Positions 36,026 to 46,799 of a stretch of 57,305 bases of DNA are shown here, one piece after another. Numbering within the stretch: the stretch's first letter is position 1; every line of letters starts with the position of its first letter. The DNA is taken from assembly GCA_018699395.1 (NCBI GenBank), contig JABIQN010000019.1, forward strand, positions 1 to 57,305, read 5' to 3'. This DNA comes from Gammaproteobacteria bacterium. GTDB lineage: Bacteria > Pseudomonadota > Gammaproteobacteria > Steroidobacterales > Woeseiaceae. Both the position numbers and the translations under genes were made by a program. The notes below the pieces were generated by a model, which saw only the letters and a list, made by a program, of their open reading frames with translations, had not been told where the DNA came from and did not search any database.

Positions 36026-37561
36026 ATGAGGATTGGGGTACCGAGAGAGATTCACGGCGGGGAACAGCGGGTTGCAACGACTCCAGATGTCGCCACCCAG
36101 CTTATTAGACTCGGCTATGATGTTGCGGTCGAATCGCAAGTAGGAGCGGCAGCGAATTATTCAGATTATGCTTATAAAGCAGCTGGTTGCGAAATTACGA
36201 CGGCAGATAATATTTGGTCGAAATCCCAAATAATTCTCAAAGTTAGGGCGCCCGAAAACGGCGAGACGGAAAAACTATCCGCCGGTCAAACCTTGATCAG
36301 TTTCCTCTGGCCTGCGCAGAATCCTGAGCTCGTGAAAGAATTGACTGATCGTGGCGTTACCGCGATGGCAATGGACAGTGTGCCGCGGATATCGCGCGCG
36401 CAGAAAATGGATGCGCTGAGCTCAATGGCCAATATCGCCGGCTACCGCGCGATTGTTGAAGCAGCACAGCATTTCGGGCGATTCTTTACTGGACAAATAA
36501 CGGCCGCCGGCAAGGTACCGCCGGCCATAGTCATGGTTATTGGAGCCGGTGTTGCTGGTCTTGCTGCCATCGGGGCGGCCAAAAGCATGGGTGCGATTGT
36601 CCGTGCATTCGATACCCGGCCAGAAGTAAAAGAGCAGGTCGAGAGTATGGATGCCGATTTCCTGATGCTCGCTTTCGAAGACGATGAAGGCGGCTCGGGT
36701 GAAGGTGGTTACGCCAAAACAATGAGTAAGGAATTCATCGACGCCGAGATGACGTTGTTTCGTGAGCAGGCCAAAGAAGTCGATATCATCATTACAACGG
36801 CGTTGATCCCGGGACGACCCGCTCCGAAATTAATCATGGCTGACATGGTGCACTCAATGAAAGACGGTAGCGTTGTCGTTGACCTTGCAGCAGAACAAGG
36901 CGGTAACTGCGAGCTAACTGAAGCGGACAAGGTTGTTAAGACAGAAAACGGCGTTTCGATTATTGGCTACACCGACTTACCGAGCCGGATGGCCGCACAG
37001 TCCAGCCAATTGTACGCGACCAATTTGCGGCATTTGTTGACTGACATGACGCCAGAGAAGGATGGCAATATCGTTAACAGTTTCGACGATGAGGTCGTTC
37101 GAGGCGCGACAGTCTGCAAGGATGGCGAGACAACCTATCCGCCACCTGCACCGAAACTCTCGGCAGCACCAAAGAAGGCCGAGCCGGCCCCAGCACCGGT
37201 CGTCGTTAAAGAAAAGCCATCAGTTATGGGTCCGGTCATCGGCATGATTGTTGGTGGTCTGGTGTTACTGGGACTCGGTGCGGTCGCACCGGAATCTTTC
37301 ATGGCACATTTCACAGTATTCGTTCTGTCTTGTTTCGTCGGCTACATGGTGATCTGGAATGTCTCGCCCGCGCTGCACACGCCCTTGATGAGCGTGACGA
37401 ATGCGATATCGAGCATCATCGTGATTGGCGCTTTGTTACAAATTAGCGCAACCAACGCGACGATTATGTGGATTGCTGCGGCAACCGTTCTTTTAACGAG
37501 TATCAACATTGCGGGTGGCTTCGCTGTCACGCATCGCATGCTCGAAATGTTCCGTAGGTGA
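36026..37561 (+). CDS. pntA: NAD(P) transhydrogenase subunit alpha
   Basis: A protein of 511 residues, the single-chain alpha subunit as in E. coli. The NAD-binding domain I covers about 1-375 ([47 protein letters not shown]). A Pro/Ala-rich linker follows, then four transmembrane helices (about 408-510) ending the chain. With PntB it couples proton entry to NADPH formation from NADH in the inner membrane. The ATG at 36026 has GGAGG, but that ribosome site lies in a strong inverted repeat, so translation may be controlled. pntB starts seven bases after the stop. Confidence 0.96.
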   Translation: MRIGVPREIHGGEQRVATTPDVATQLIRLGYDVAVESQVGAAANYSDYAYKAAGCEITTADNIWSKSQIILKVRAPENGETEKLSAGQTLISFLWPAQNPELVKELTDRGVTAMAMDSVPRISRAQKMDALSSMANIAGYRAIVEAAQHFGRFFTGQITAAGKVPPAIVMVIGAGVAGLAAIGAAKSMGAIVRAFDTRPEVKEQVESMDADFLMLAFEDDEGGSGEGGYAKTMSKEFIDAEMTLFREQAKEVDIIITTALIPGRPAPKLIMADMVHSMKDGSVVVDLAAEQGGNCELTEADKVVKTENGVSIIGYTDLPSRMAAQSSQLYATNLRHLLTDMTPEKDGNIVNSFDDEVVRGATVCKDGETTYPPPAPKLSAAPKKAEPAPAPVVVKEKPSVMGPVIGMIVGGLVLLGLGAVAPESFMAHFTVFVLSCFVGYMVIWNVSPALHTPLMSVTNAISSIIVIGALLQISATNATIMWIAAATVLLTSINIAGGFAVTHRMLEMFRR

Positions 37562-37568
37562 GGTTGAG

Positions 37569-38975
37569 ATGATGAGTCAAGGCATAGTTACGGTGTCGTA
37601 CATCATTGCGACCATTCTTTTTATTCTCGCGCTGGGTGGCTTGTCTAACCAGGAAACTGCACGACGCGGCAACTGGTATGGCGTTATCGGTATGACGATC
37701 GCGCTGTTGGCGACGATCCTCGGTGTTGTAGAGCGACATTACGAAATACTGTTTGTTGCGCTGCTCATTGGTGGAAGTATCGGCGTCATTCTAGCCCGTC
37801 GCGTGCAAATGACGCAGATGCCGGAACTGGTAGCAGTCCTGCACAGCCTGGTCGGCGCGGCTGCGGTCGCAGTCGGCTATGCGAGCTTCATGGATCCCGG
37901 AAGGCTCTCGCACTTTTCCGGTGTTGAGCTGACGATCCACGATATAGAGACGTATCTCGGCGTCTTAATCGGTGCTGTTACATTTTCGGGCTCAGTTATC
38001 GCGTTTGGTAAATTATCCGGCCGTATCAGCGGCAAGCCCCTTACATTGCCAGGACGCCATTTCTTTAATCTGGGTCTCCTGCTTGGAGCGATCTGGTTCG
38101 GACGTGAGTTCGTCCTGCAATCTGCAATAGGCAGCGGTATGGAACCCTTGATCATTATGACAGTGATCGCGCTGCTATTTGGTATCCACATGGTGATGGC
38201 GATTGGCGGTGCTGACATGCCGGTTGTCGTCTCAATGCTGAACAGCTACTCCGGTTGGGCTGCCGCTGCGACGGGATTCATGTTGGGTAATGATCTGTTA
38301 ATTGTTACAGGCGCTCTGGTGGGTTCAAGTGGTGCGATCTTAAGTTACATCATGTGCCGGGCGATGAACCGAAAGTTCATTGCTGTTATTGCAGGCGGAT
38401 TCGGAACGAGCGGTGGCACTTCAGCTAGTAGCGACAGCGACGAAGATCAGGGCGAAGTCGCCCCCATTGACGTGCATGAAACTGCCGCGCTGCTGGCGGG
38501 CGCGAAAGAGGTCATGATCATTCCGGGTTACGGTATGGCCGTGGCTCAGGCCCAGCACACGGTGTATGAAATCACGAAGGCGCTGCGAGCGAAGAAGATC
38601 AATGTTCGATTTGGAATTCACCCAGTCGCTGGACGCATGCCAGGGCATATGAATGTCTTGTTGGCCGAAGCCAAAGTACCGTATGACATCGTTTTTGAGA
38701 TGGACGAGATTAATGTAAATTTTCCAGAAGTCGATGTGTCGATCGTAATCGGCGCAAATGACATCGTGAATCCGTCAGCATTGACTGATCCTGATAGTCC
38801 GATCGCCGGAATGCCAGTGCTTGAATGCTGGAAGGGTAAGGCATCGATTGTCCTCAAGCGCAGCATGGCAACCGGTTACGCAGGAGTGCAAAACCCGCTT
38901 TTCTTCAAAGACAACACGCGAATGTTGTTTGGTGATGCGAAAGAAACTCTCGATGAGGTGTTGAAGGTCCTCTAA
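37569..38975 (+). CDS. pntB: NAD(P) transhydrogenase subunit beta
   Basis: A protein of 468 residues from the first of two adjacent ATG codons at 37569; a longer frame would run back into pntA. Eight to nine transmembrane helices fill the first 270 residues ([36 protein letters not shown] are conserved). The NADP-binding domain III follows from about 290 ([50 protein letters not shown]). It completes the transhydrogenase with PntA. Confidence 0.96.
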   Translation: MMSQGIVTVSYIIATILFILALGGLSNQETARRGNWYGVIGMTIALLATILGVVERHYEILFVALLIGGSIGVILARRVQMTQMPELVAVLHSLVGAAAVAVGYASFMDPGRLSHFSGVELTIHDIETYLGVLIGAVTFSGSVIAFGKLSGRISGKPLTLPGRHFFNLGLLLGAIWFGREFVLQSAIGSGMEPLIIMTVIALLFGIHMVMAIGGADMPVVVSMLNSYSGWAAAATGFMLGNDLLIVTGALVGSSGAILSYIMCRAMNRKFIAVIAGGFGTSGGTSASSDSDEDQGEVAPIDVHETAALLAGAKEVMIIPGYGMAVAQAQHTVYEITKALRAKKINVRFGIHPVAGRMPGHMNVLLAEAKVPYDIVFEMDEINVNFPEVDVSIVIGANDIVNPSALTDPDSPIAGMPVLECWKGKASIVLKRSMATGYAGVQNPLFFKDNTRMLFGDAKETLDEVLKVL

Positions 38976-39012
38976 AGTTGGCATAATCGGAATCATCCTA
39001 AGAGGGGTGGAT

Positions 39013-39666
39013 ATGCTCGCTGGAATCGCATCCGATATTTCGCAACAGGTTTTAAGGACCGATGTTGCTGGTATGCCTTTGGAGTGGATTGATTACCGCG
39101 ACGCGGTGCGCCTTTACCACTCTGAGCAGGTAGCGTACGACTGCGGTACGCTGCTCTACACAGTTTTCGGTGGATATAATTCGTTCAATGGCCGGCGTAG
39201 TCGGGTCGACGTTAATTCCATCATCGCAACGCATGGCACCAGTCAGAGCTTGTCTCGAAATCGAGATCAATACGTACCGCCGTTGAATAATCGAACGCTT
39301 TTCAAGCGTGACGCAAACTTGTGTCTCTATTGCGGTAACCGATACATGACAAGAGACCTGACGCGGGACCACATTACACCCGTCTCACAGGGTGGCCGCG
39401 ATCGCTGGAGCAATGTCGCTACCGCTTGCCGCCGTTGCAATAACTATAAGGGCGGACGAACCCCGGAACAGGCTGTGATGGAGTTGATCGCTGTGCCGTT
39501 TACGCCAAATTACGCGGAATATATTTACCTCAAGGGACGGCGAGTTCTCGTTGACCAAATGCAATACCTGCTGGCACATATCCCGAGATCGAGTCCATTG
39601 CATGCGCGACTCAGCGATCATCTTTCCAATGGAGAAGAGATCGTTGAGGTACTTTTTCATGATTGA
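39013..39666 (+). CDS. HNH endonuclease family protein
   Basis: A protein of 217 residues from the ATG at 39013, which has GAGGGG at ideal distance; a GTG two codons earlier is the other choice. The first 100 residues are not recognised. The HNH nuclease domain covers about 98-150: CLYCG, then TRDHITPVSQGGRDRWSN with the catalytic His and Asn, then CRRCNNYKGGRTPEQA. The four Cys would hold structural zinc. The C-terminal 65 residues are helical. This is the stand-alone HNH type found widely in bacteria without an attached restriction system. It precedes a 5'-3' exonuclease gene. Confidence 0.83.
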   Translation: MLAGIASDISQQVLRTDVAGMPLEWIDYRDAVRLYHSEQVAYDCGTLLYTVFGGYNSFNGRRSRVDVNSIIATHGTSQSLSRNRDQYVPPLNNRTLFKRDANLCLYCGNRYMTRDLTRDHITPVSQGGRDRWSNVATACRRCNNYKGGRTPEQAVMELIAVPFTPNYAEYIYLKGRRVLVDQMQYLLAHIPRSSPLHARLSDHLSNGEEIVEVLFHD

Positions 39667-39714
39667 GGGTGTGAAGCGAAATTCGCACTCATTACATGAT
39701 CTTGCTGTTGTCCT

Positions 39715-40605
39715 ATGCAATATCTAATTGATGCCAGCGTGTATGTCTTCCGGGCGTACTACTCGGTGCCAGATGACATGGTTGATGACGATGGCAATCC
39801 CGTGAATGCGTTATACGGATTTTGTCGTTTCATCGGTGATTTCATGGAGAGTGTTACGCCGGAATACGTTGCTGTTTTGTTCGACGAAAGTATGACTGAA
39901 TGTTATCGAACTGAGATTTATCCTGCTTATAAAGCCAATCGGGATCCTGCACCACCGGAGCTGAAGCGTCAGTTTGAGCAATGTCGTCGTTTTGTGCGTG
40001 CGCTTGGCTTAATGGAGCAAAGTAGCCCAGCATACGAGGCCGATGACCTGATCGGAACACTGGTTCATCACGGCCGAAGAAATGGTCGCGCATCTACTAT
40101 TATTACTCGCGATAAAGATCTGACCCAGTTACTAACCAAGGAAGATATTTTTTGGGATTTCGCTGGCAAGGGAAAACTGAGCTATGAAGACATCCCGGGC
40201 TCGTTTGGCGTATGGCCTGAGCAAATCGCAGATTTTCTTGCTTTGGCAGGTGATGCGGTTGATAACATCAAGGGTGTGCCTGGTGTTGGCAAGAAAACTG
40301 CGACGGTCTTATTGCAGCACTTTGGTAGCCTGGACGAAATCTACGCCAACCTCGATAAAGTGCATGAGGTGAATGTCCGTGGATCTAAAACGCTCAGCGA
40401 AAAACTCAATGGCCATAAAGACGATGCTTATCTTGCGCGTCGATTGACCGGCATTGCGTGCGATGCGCCGATGGGAAATGCGGAGAAGCTAATGCAGCCA
40501 GCCGCACCGAGACTTGGCGAGATTAATGCGCTATATGACGAGGCAGGAATTGGTATGGCGCTGCGTCGCCAGGCTGAGCGAGTCTCTGATATTTACCGCC
40601 ACTAG
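39715..40605 (+). CDS. Stand-alone 5'-3' exonuclease (Pol I N-terminal-like/flap nuclease)
   Basis: A protein of 296 residues equal to the 5' nuclease domain of DNA polymerase I without the polymerase part. Metal-binding acidic residues are in YLIDASVYVFRAYYS, AVLFDES, EADDLIGTL and ITRDKDLTQLL. The helix-hairpin-helix is GDAVDNIKGVPGVGKKTATVLLQ. Relatives include ExoIX/YgdG and phage T5 exonuclease. It probably trims flaps or RNA primers, backing up PolA. It follows the HNH gene by 48 bases and is followed after 17 bases by a kinase gene, so the three may share a transcript. Confidence 0.88.
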   Translation: MQYLIDASVYVFRAYYSVPDDMVDDDGNPVNALYGFCRFIGDFMESVTPEYVAVLFDESMTECYRTEIYPAYKANRDPAPPELKRQFEQCRRFVRALGLMEQSSPAYEADDLIGTLVHHGRRNGRASTIITRDKDLTQLLTKEDIFWDFAGKGKLSYEDIPGSFGVWPEQIADFLALAGDAVDNIKGVPGVGKKTATVLLQHFGSLDEIYANLDKVHEVNVRGSKTLSEKLNGHKDDAYLARRLTGIACDAPMGNAEKLMQPAAPRLGEINALYDEAGIGMALRRQAERVSDIYRH

Positions 40606-40622
40606 GACATCAGAGACCAGAC

Positions 40623-41471
40623 ATGCCCGACTGGTCATCCATCCTGCAACAGCTCGATCGCAGCAGCACTCCTACCCCTGAAATCGGTGGAGATATCAGC
40701 GCGGCTTGGCGGCTCTCGGGTGATGGTGCGGACCTTTTCATTAAGACCGGCCCAGTATCGTCCACCCAAATGTTCCTCTCAGAAGCGGAAGGTTTGTCGG
40801 AAATAGCCAGGGCAGGCGCAATCCGCGTGCCTGAAGTTATCGCGGCCGGAAGCACTGATACGGAGACTTTCTTGGCGCTTGAGTGGATCGATTTTGGTCC
40901 TGCTAGTGCGGCAGTGGAAGCAGATCTGGGGGCGCAGCTAGCAGAGTTGCACCATACGAACGCCGAGCGTTACGGATGGCATAGAGACAATACTCTCGGG
41001 CTTACGCCACAGCTGAACGACTGGACAGAAAATTGGGTCGATTTTTTTCGCGATCAACGGCTTGGGTTCCAGTTGCAGTTAGCCGCTGAAAACGGATTTT
41101 CAGGTGAATTACAGGAACGTGGCTCGCGCCTGATAAAACGTCTGCCAATCTACTTCGACAACAGCGAAGTTGAGTCGTCATTACTACATGGCGATCTTTG
41201 GGCTGGTAACTGGGGATGCTCTCTGGGCGGTCCTGTGATATTTGATCCTGCGGTCTATTATGGTGATAGAGAGACTGATCTGGCGATGACGCGGTTATTT
41301 GGAGGCTTCGGCAAAGACTTTTACGATGCCTACGAGGCCAGTTGGCCGCTACGTGAAGGCCATCGAGCACGACTGAAGTTCTACCAGCTGTACCATGTAC
41401 TGAATCATCTTAATTTGTTTGGTAGTGCCTATCTGGAAAGAGCGACTGAACTTATAGACGAATTACTCTAG
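40623..41471 (+). CDS. Fructosamine/ketosamine-3-kinase family protein
   Basis: A protein of 282 residues with the aminoglycoside-phosphotransferase-like fold of the fructosamine kinase family. GGDISAAWRL is the ATP-binding entry, LFIKTG holds the ATP Lys, LLHGDLWAGNWG holds the catalytic Asp, and VIFDPAVYYGDRETDLAM holds the metal Asp. The family phosphorylates sugar amines on glycated proteins so that the sugar falls off. The ATG at 40623 is 17 bases after the exonuclease gene. It ends before a sharp drop in GC content. Confidence 0.9.
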   Translation: MPDWSSILQQLDRSSTPTPEIGGDISAAWRLSGDGADLFIKTGPVSSTQMFLSEAEGLSEIARAGAIRVPEVIAAGSTDTETFLALEWIDFGPASAAVEADLGAQLAELHHTNAERYGWHRDNTLGLTPQLNDWTENWVDFFRDQRLGFQLQLAAENGFSGELQERGSRLIKRLPIYFDNSEVESSLLHGDLWAGNWGCSLGGPVIFDPAVYYGDRETDLAMTRLFGGFGKDFYDAYEASWPLREGHRARLKFYQLYHVLNHLNLFGSAYLERATELIDELL

Positions 41472-41584
41472 GATATAAAATTACAGAAGCCTATGCGCTT
41501 CGTGCAGAAGCTATTAGCTTAAAACTATAACCAATGTATATTATTTATAATATTGCACCCTCAACTTAGAAATTTGAAAGCTGT

Positions 41585-42583
41585 ATGAAGAAATCATTAT
41601 TAATAGTTAATTTAGGAACACCAAATAAACCTACTTATTTTAGTGTCTTTCAATACTTAAGACAGTTTTTGATGGATGGAAGGGTAATTAATAGGAATCC
41701 AATTTTAAGATTTATTCTTGTTACCTTCATTATTGTTCCATTGAGATCATTTTCATCTTCAAAAATTTATCAAAAAGTTTGGGATGAAGATACAGGTTCT
41801 CCATTGCTTCACAATACTAAAAAATTAGCAGAAAAATTAAGAGAAAAACTTCCAGATTATGATGTTGAGTTTGCTATGCGATATCAGAACCCATCTATCA
41901 AAGACGTTTTGAATAAGATGCTTTCTAAAAATCCAGATGAAGTAATTATATTACCTCTTTTCCCTCATTATGCTGCTGCAACGACAGGTTCTGTTTACGA
42001 AGAAATTTCACAAGTTATCTCTAAAAAGTGGGTTGTTCCTAAAATAACATTCATCAATCAGTTTTATGATAATGATAAATTTATTGATGCTTGGGTAGAA
42101 AAAGCAAATAAATTTAATATTGATTCATATGACAAGATAATCTTTAGTTATCATGGGCTGCCTGATAGTCACGTTGATAATGTGTATGAAGATTCAATTT
42201 GCAGTGATCATGATTGTCAGAAAAAAATAACTGATAAGAATAAATTTTGTTATAAAGCAACTACTTATGAGACAACAAAAATATTAGCTGACAGACTAAA
42301 CATTCAACCCGATCAATATATTGTTACCTTTCAATCTAGATTAACTAATAAATGGCTGACACCTTTCACCGATAAAGTTCTTGAATCCATGCCAAAAGAT
42401 GGCAATAAAAATATTCTTGTTTTTTCACCAGCTTTTACTGCAGATTGTTTAGAGACAATTATTGAAATAGGAGATGAATATAAAGAATTATTTCTCGAAT
42501 CTGGAGGAGAGAACTTAGATTATGTTGAGTCATTAAATTATTCAGATAGCTGGGCAAATGCCATTATTGATATAATTAAATAA
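41585..42583 (+). CDS. hemH: Ferrochelatase, AT-rich and probably acquired
   Basis: A protein of 332 residues, complete. It begins LLIVNLGTPNKP, and has the family motifs YAAATTGSVYEE, FSYHGLPDSH with the catalytic His, and FSPAFTADCLETIIEI with the catalytic Glu. It inserts Fe2+ into protoporphyrin IX, the last heme step, complementing hemB and hemF elsewhere in the window. The base use is very different from its neighbours: codons are mostly AT-ended and the product is Lys/Asn/Ile-rich. This points to replacement of the original gene by one from a low-GC donor. It has its own AT-rich upstream region (41472-41584) and converges on the thiolase gene with 12 bases between. Confidence 0.94.
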   Translation: MKKSLLIVNLGTPNKPTYFSVFQYLRQFLMDGRVINRNPILRFILVTFIIVPLRSFSSSKIYQKVWDEDTGSPLLHNTKKLAEKLREKLPDYDVEFAMRYQNPSIKDVLNKMLSKNPDEVIILPLFPHYAAATTGSVYEEISQVISKKWVVPKITFINQFYDNDKFIDAWVEKANKFNIDSYDKIIFSYHGLPDSHVDNVYEDSICSDHDCQKKITDKNKFCYKATTYETTKILADRLNIQPDQYIVTFQSRLTNKWLTPFTDKVLESMPKDGNKNILVFSPAFTADCLETIIEIGDEYKELFLESGGENLDYVESLNYSDSWANAIIDIIK

Positions 42584-42595
42584 AAAACTAAATAT

Positions 42596-43882
42596 TTATG
42601 CGGACTCCATGATCGCAGTTACGCCCATACCGCCAGCCGTACAAACTGAAATTAACCCTCGACCAGAGCCTTTTTCATATAGTAGTTTTGCCATCGTTGC
42701 GACAATCCGAGCGCCAGTCGCAGCAAACGGATGTCCAATCGCAATGCTCCCGCCCTTGGTGTTGAGTCGTTCTAGATTAATGGGGCCCATAGGTTCATTT
42801 CTACCTAGATTGTTACGACAAAAATCCTCTGATTGCCATGCTTTGAGTGTCGCAAGAGTTTGTGCGGCAAAGGCCTCATGAATCTCATAAAAATCGAATT
42901 CTTGAAGACCTAAGTTTGCCTGCTTTAACATGTCCGAGACGGCGTAGGCCGGCGCCATTAACAAGCCCTCATCAGTGATAAAATTGACAGCACTGGCTTT
43001 TGCGAAGGTAAGGTATGCCATCACTGGCAGATTTTTCTTGCGAGCCCAGTCTTCCGATGCAAGAAGGATTGCAGCAGAACCATCAGTTAGTGGTGTGCTA
43101 TTACCCGCAGTCATAGTGCCTTTATCGCTCTTGTCGAAAACAGGCTTAAGGGCCAAAAGTTTTTCGAAGGTTGTATCACGTCGAATATTGTTGTCTTTTT
43201 CCGCGCCTTTGAATGGCACTACCAGATCGTTAAACCAACCAGCGTCGTATGCAGCAGCAGCTTTGATGTGGCTCGATAATGCCAATTGATCTTGATTTTC
43301 GCGGCGCACGTCCCATTTCTTCGCCATAAATTCCGTACTTTCACCCATGGAAAGACCGGTTCGCGGTTCTGTTACACCTGGAAATTGTGGTTTAAAATGT
43401 CGTGGACGTATCTTGAAAATTGGCTTAATACGCTCCAACGGTGAGTGTGCGCGATGAATTTCCATTAGGAGTTTTCGGTATTCGTCTGGATAAACAACCG
43501 GTGCGTCGCTGACGCTATCGGTGCCACCGGCAATGCCTGCTTCAATCTGTCCGAGAGCAACTTTGTTTGCGATCAAAATGGCGGCTTCGAGGCTCGTTCC
43601 GCAGGCGCGCTGAAGATCAATTGCTGGTGTTCGTAACGACAGCCCACATTCGATAACGCTCTCTCTTGCAAGGTTCCAGTCGCTGGAATGTTTGATGACG
43701 GCGCCCAAGGCGACTTCACCGAGTGTTTGGCCCTTCAGGGCAAACTTATTTACCACACCGTCGAGTGCGGCAACCATTAAGTCCTTATTCGTGCAATTCC
43801 TGTATACCGAGTGTGATCGGCAAAAAGGAATTCGTGATCCACCTATTACTGCTACTCGTCTTGATTGTAGGTTATGCAGCAT
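42596..43882 (-). CDS. fadI: Acetyl-CoA acyltransferase (FadI-like thiolase)
   Basis: A protein of 428 residues of the thiolase family. The nucleophilic Cys is in QRACGTSLEAA near residue 92, the catalytic His residues are in YEIHEAFAAQ and GGSIAIGHPFAATGAR, and the second Cys is in VCTAGGMGVTA. Length and the insert around residues 130-190 are like FadI, the beta subunit of the fatty-acid oxidation complex, rather than the shorter FadA or AtoB. No hydratase/dehydrogenase partner gene lies next to it. AAGGAG precedes the ATG. It is divergent from the MATE gene. Confidence 0.88.
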   Translation of the reverse strand: MLHNLQSRRVAVIGGSRIPFCRSHSVYRNCTNKDLMVAALDGVVNKFALKGQTLGEVALGAVIKHSSDWNLARESVIECGLSLRTPAIDLQRACGTSLEAAILIANKVALGQIEAGIAGGTDSVSDAPVVYPDEYRKLLMEIHRAHSPLERIKPIFKIRPRHFKPQFPGVTEPRTGLSMGESTEFMAKKWDVRRENQDQLALSSHIKAAAAYDAGWFNDLVVPFKGAEKDNNIRRDTTFEKLLALKPVFDKSDKGTMTAGNSTPLTDGSAAILLASEDWARKKNLPVMAYLTFAKASAVNFITDEGLLMAPAYAVSDMLKQANLGLQEFDFYEIHEAFAAQTLATLKAWQSEDFCRNNLGRNEPMGPINLERLNTKGGSIAIGHPFAATGARIVATMAKLLYEKGSGRGLISVCTAGGMGVTAIMESA

Positions 43883-43962
43883 GCCCGGCTCCTTAGTAGT
43901 TTATCATCGCACATCTCAATTTTACTGCATTCAAGAGCGCTATCGTAAGCTAACATACACTA

Positions 43963-45339
43963 ATGAATCGAATTAGCTTCACAGAATACAAAGCGCAGAC
44001 GAAGGCGCTGTTACTTCTAAGCGGACCATTGATTGTTAACAATCTTTCGATAGCAGGAATAGGCTTCGCAGATGCAGTCATGGCAGGCAGCATCGGCGCC
44101 AGAGAGCTCGCCGCAGTCGCTGTAGGCAGTAGTTTCTGGTTTGTTGGATTTTTGTTTTGTCTTGGTATGCTGATGGCATTATCACCGATAATTGCACGGC
44201 ATTTTGGTGCAGGGAATTATGATCTCATTGGGCGCTACATGCGGCAAGGCATCTATCTGGGTGTGATCTTGAGTATTCCAATACTACTGCTGGGACAATT
44301 TGCTACTGCACCATTGCTAGAGCGTTTCGGTATCGACCCAGAGTTTCGAGGTATGACCGTTGGTTACGTTAATGCTGTTACTTTTGGTGCCCCAGCCGTC
44401 TTCGTTTTCTTGGCATTGCGATTCACGACTGAAGGAATTGGCCATCTGCGGCCGATAATATTCACGTCGATATTTTCACTGATTTGTAATGTTTTTCTTA
44501 ACTATGTATTGATGTTCGGCCACTTTGGTGCGCCAGCACTTGGGGCGGTTGGCTGTGGTTATGCAAGTGCTATTACGATGTGGATTACCATGTTTATTCT
44601 CATCGGATTTGTAGTAAAAAGTAAACACTATCGACCTTTTCATCTTTTCTCACGGGCAGCGCCCCTCAGGTTCGACGTATTCAAGGAGATTATTTTCCTC
44701 GGCGTGCCAATCGCAATTACGATCACAGCTGAGGCTGGTCTTTTTTCTGCTATTACGATTCTGATGGGAACTCGTGGCACAGATATTGCTGCAGCCCATC
44801 AAATAGCCATTAATTTTGCATCGATGTCGTTCATGATTCCACTTTCGCTAAGCGGAGCAACAACTGTTTTGGTGGGGCAATTAATTGGCGCTGGAAAATT
44901 GCGTGAGGCGCAATTTAGTGGTTGGCTCGGAGTATTTTTTTGTGCGGTCTTTATGACTGTTTCAGCTATTTTTCTTCTTATTTTCAGAGAATCTATTGTT
45001 GGTCTCTACACGGACGATGTTGCGGTTATGGGGATCGCCATAAGTCTGCTTCTAATGGCTGCTATTTTTCAGATTGCCGATGGAATTCAAATTGGTGCTG
45101 CTGGAGCATTGCGTGGCTACAAGGACACCACAGTACCGATGGCGATCAATCTTTTCGCATTCTGGGTTATGGGTTTTCCATTAGCTTATCTTGCCGCGAT
45201 AACCTACCAAACACCACCTCACTATATTTGGGGGGCCCTCATATTAGCTCTTAGCGTTGCTGCGATTCTACTTACGTGGCGATACCGTAGCTTGTCCATA
45301 CGATCCATGAGTCAGACGGTTTTATTTCAGAGCTCATAA
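43963..45339 (+). CDS. MATE-family multidrug efflux protein (NorM type)
   Basis: A protein of 458 residues with 12 transmembrane segments in two six-helix halves. The N-terminal half starts LLLLSGPLIVNNLSIAGIGFADAVMAG, and the second half has GVPIAITITAEAGLFSAITILMG. The Asp in the first helix (DAVMAG) and the second-half Glu match NorM-type proteins that export cationic drugs using Na+ or H+. It stands alone: divergent from the thiolase gene and convergent with gltD, with 14 bases between the stop codons. The exported substrate cannot be told from sequence. Confidence 0.9.
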   Translation: MNRISFTEYKAQTKALLLLSGPLIVNNLSIAGIGFADAVMAGSIGARELAAVAVGSSFWFVGFLFCLGMLMALSPIIARHFGAGNYDLIGRYMRQGIYLGVILSIPILLLGQFATAPLLERFGIDPEFRGMTVGYVNAVTFGAPAVFVFLALRFTTEGIGHLRPIIFTSIFSLICNVFLNYVLMFGHFGAPALGAVGCGYASAITMWITMFILIGFVVKSKHYRPFHLFSRAAPLRFDVFKEIIFLGVPIAITITAEAGLFSAITILMGTRGTDIAAAHQIAINFASMSFMIPLSLSGATTVLVGQLIGAGKLREAQFSGWLGVFFCAVFMTVSAIFLLIFRESIVGLYTDDVAVMGIAISLLLMAAIFQIADGIQIGAAGALRGYKDTTVPMAINLFAFWVMGFPLAYLAAITYQTPPHYIWGALILALSVAAILLTWRYRSLSIRSMSQTVLFQSS

Positions 45340-45353
45340 ATTGTTAGCGATAA

Positions 45354-46799
45354 TTAGACCGGTCTTGGTAGATCTGTAGCACCCATTAGGTATTTATCAA
45401 CACCAGCGGCAACACTTCGCCCTTCAGCTATTGCCCAGACAATTAAACTCTGACCGCGTCTCATGTCTCCTGCCGCAAAAACGCCATCGACACTGGTCAT
45501 CCATGTCAGTGGATCGGCGACAACATTGCCTCGGCTGTTTAGTTCTACACCAAGTTGTTCAAGCATGCCTGGCTTCTCAGGACCGAGAAACCCCATAGCT
45601 AGGAGAGCGAGATCACAGGGCAGTTCCTGTTCACTACCTTTTACTTCTTCAAAGCTCATACGGCCATCACTATTTTTCATTTCTACATTGACCAATTGCA
45701 ATGCTTTCACATTGCCATCACCATCATCTATAAAGCGTTTTGTATTAACTGCATAGACTCGCTCCACACCTTCTTCATGTGCAGATGCGGTACGAAATAT
45801 GTTTGGCCATTCGGGCCAGGGATTGTCTTCATGCCTACTATTTGGCGGTTTCGGCATAATTTCAAGCTGGTGCACTGACTTGCAGCCTTGTCTATTTGAC
45901 GTACCCAGACAATCAGCACCGGTATCACCGCCACCGATGATAATGACGTGCTTATCTTTGGCGCTAATAGAATTATTTTCTGCGTCATCGCCTTCGCAAA
46001 GCTTGTTTTGTATTGGCAGAAATTCCATAGCCTGGTGAATACCTTTTAACTCACGACCCGCTGCCGGCAAATCACGCGCATTGCAGGCGCCACCACTCAG
46101 CACGATCGCGTCAAAATCATTTTGTAATTCTTCGACAGACAAATTCTGACCAGCATGGCTATTGGTCCTGAAAATAACGCCTTCTGCCTGCATTTGCTCG
46201 AGCCTGCGATCTAGCTGTTTCTTTTCCATCTTGAACTCTGGAATACCATAGCGAAGCAGGCCACCAATACGATCATCCCTCTCGAACAGGGTAACTGCGT
46301 GACCTGCGCGGGCGAGTTGTTGTGCTGCTGCTAGTCCTGCAGGCCCTGAGCCAACTACGGCAACTGTCTTCCCGGTAAGGACTTCTGCTGGTTCGGGTTT
46401 AATCCAGCCATTTTCCCAGGCTTTATCAATTATCGAGAGTTCGACCGCCTTGATCGTAACAGGATCTTCATTAATGCCGAGCACGCAAGAGCCTTCGCAG
46501 GGGGCAGGACATAAAGTACCGGTAAATTCAGGGAAATTGTTTGTGGCATGTAAGCGCTCGATGGCCTCCATCCATTGATCACGATAAACCAGATCGTTCC
46601 AGTCGGGAATCAGATTACCGAGCGGACAACCCTGATGGCAAAATGGAATACCACAATCCATACAACGTGAAGCCTGAGCTTTCAAGGATTCGACCGGCCA
46701 TGGCTGCATAACCTGATTCCAGTCCTGTAGTCGTTCTTCTACAGGCCGATAAGGCTGCTTCTCTCTATCGAATTCTATGAAGCCTGTCGGTTTACCCAT
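45354..46799 (-). CDS. gltD: Glutamate synthase small subunit
   Basis: A protein of 481 residues. The N-terminal part binds two [4Fe-4S] clusters ([17 protein letters not shown] and CPAPCEGSC). It is followed by an FAD-binding motif ([19 protein letters not shown]) and an NADPH-binding motif ([11 protein letters not shown]). The C-terminal [19 protein letters not shown] closes the FAD site. It feeds electrons from NADPH to GltB. Its ATG overlaps the gltB stop by eight bases, so the subunits are translated together. Confidence 0.96.
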   Translation of the reverse strand: MGKPTGFIEFDREKQPYRPVEERLQDWNQVMQPWPVESLKAQASRCMDCGIPFCHQGCPLGNLIPDWNDLVYRDQWMEAIERLHATNNFPEFTGTLCPAPCEGSCVLGINEDPVTIKAVELSIIDKAWENGWIKPEPAEVLTGKTVAVVGSGPAGLAAAQQLARAGHAVTLFERDDRIGGLLRYGIPEFKMEKKQLDRRLEQMQAEGVIFRTNSHAGQNLSVEELQNDFDAIVLSGGACNARDLPAAGRELKGIHQAMEFLPIQNKLCEGDDAENNSISAKDKHVIIIGGGDTGADCLGTSNRQGCKSVHQLEIMPKPPNSRHEDNPWPEWPNIFRTASAHEEGVERVYAVNTKRFIDDGDGNVKALQLVNVEMKNSDGRMSFEEVKGSEQELPCDLALLAMGFLGPEKPGMLEQLGVELNSRGNVVADPLTWMTSVDGVFAAGDMRRGQSLIVWAIAEGRSVAAGVDKYLMGATDLPRPV

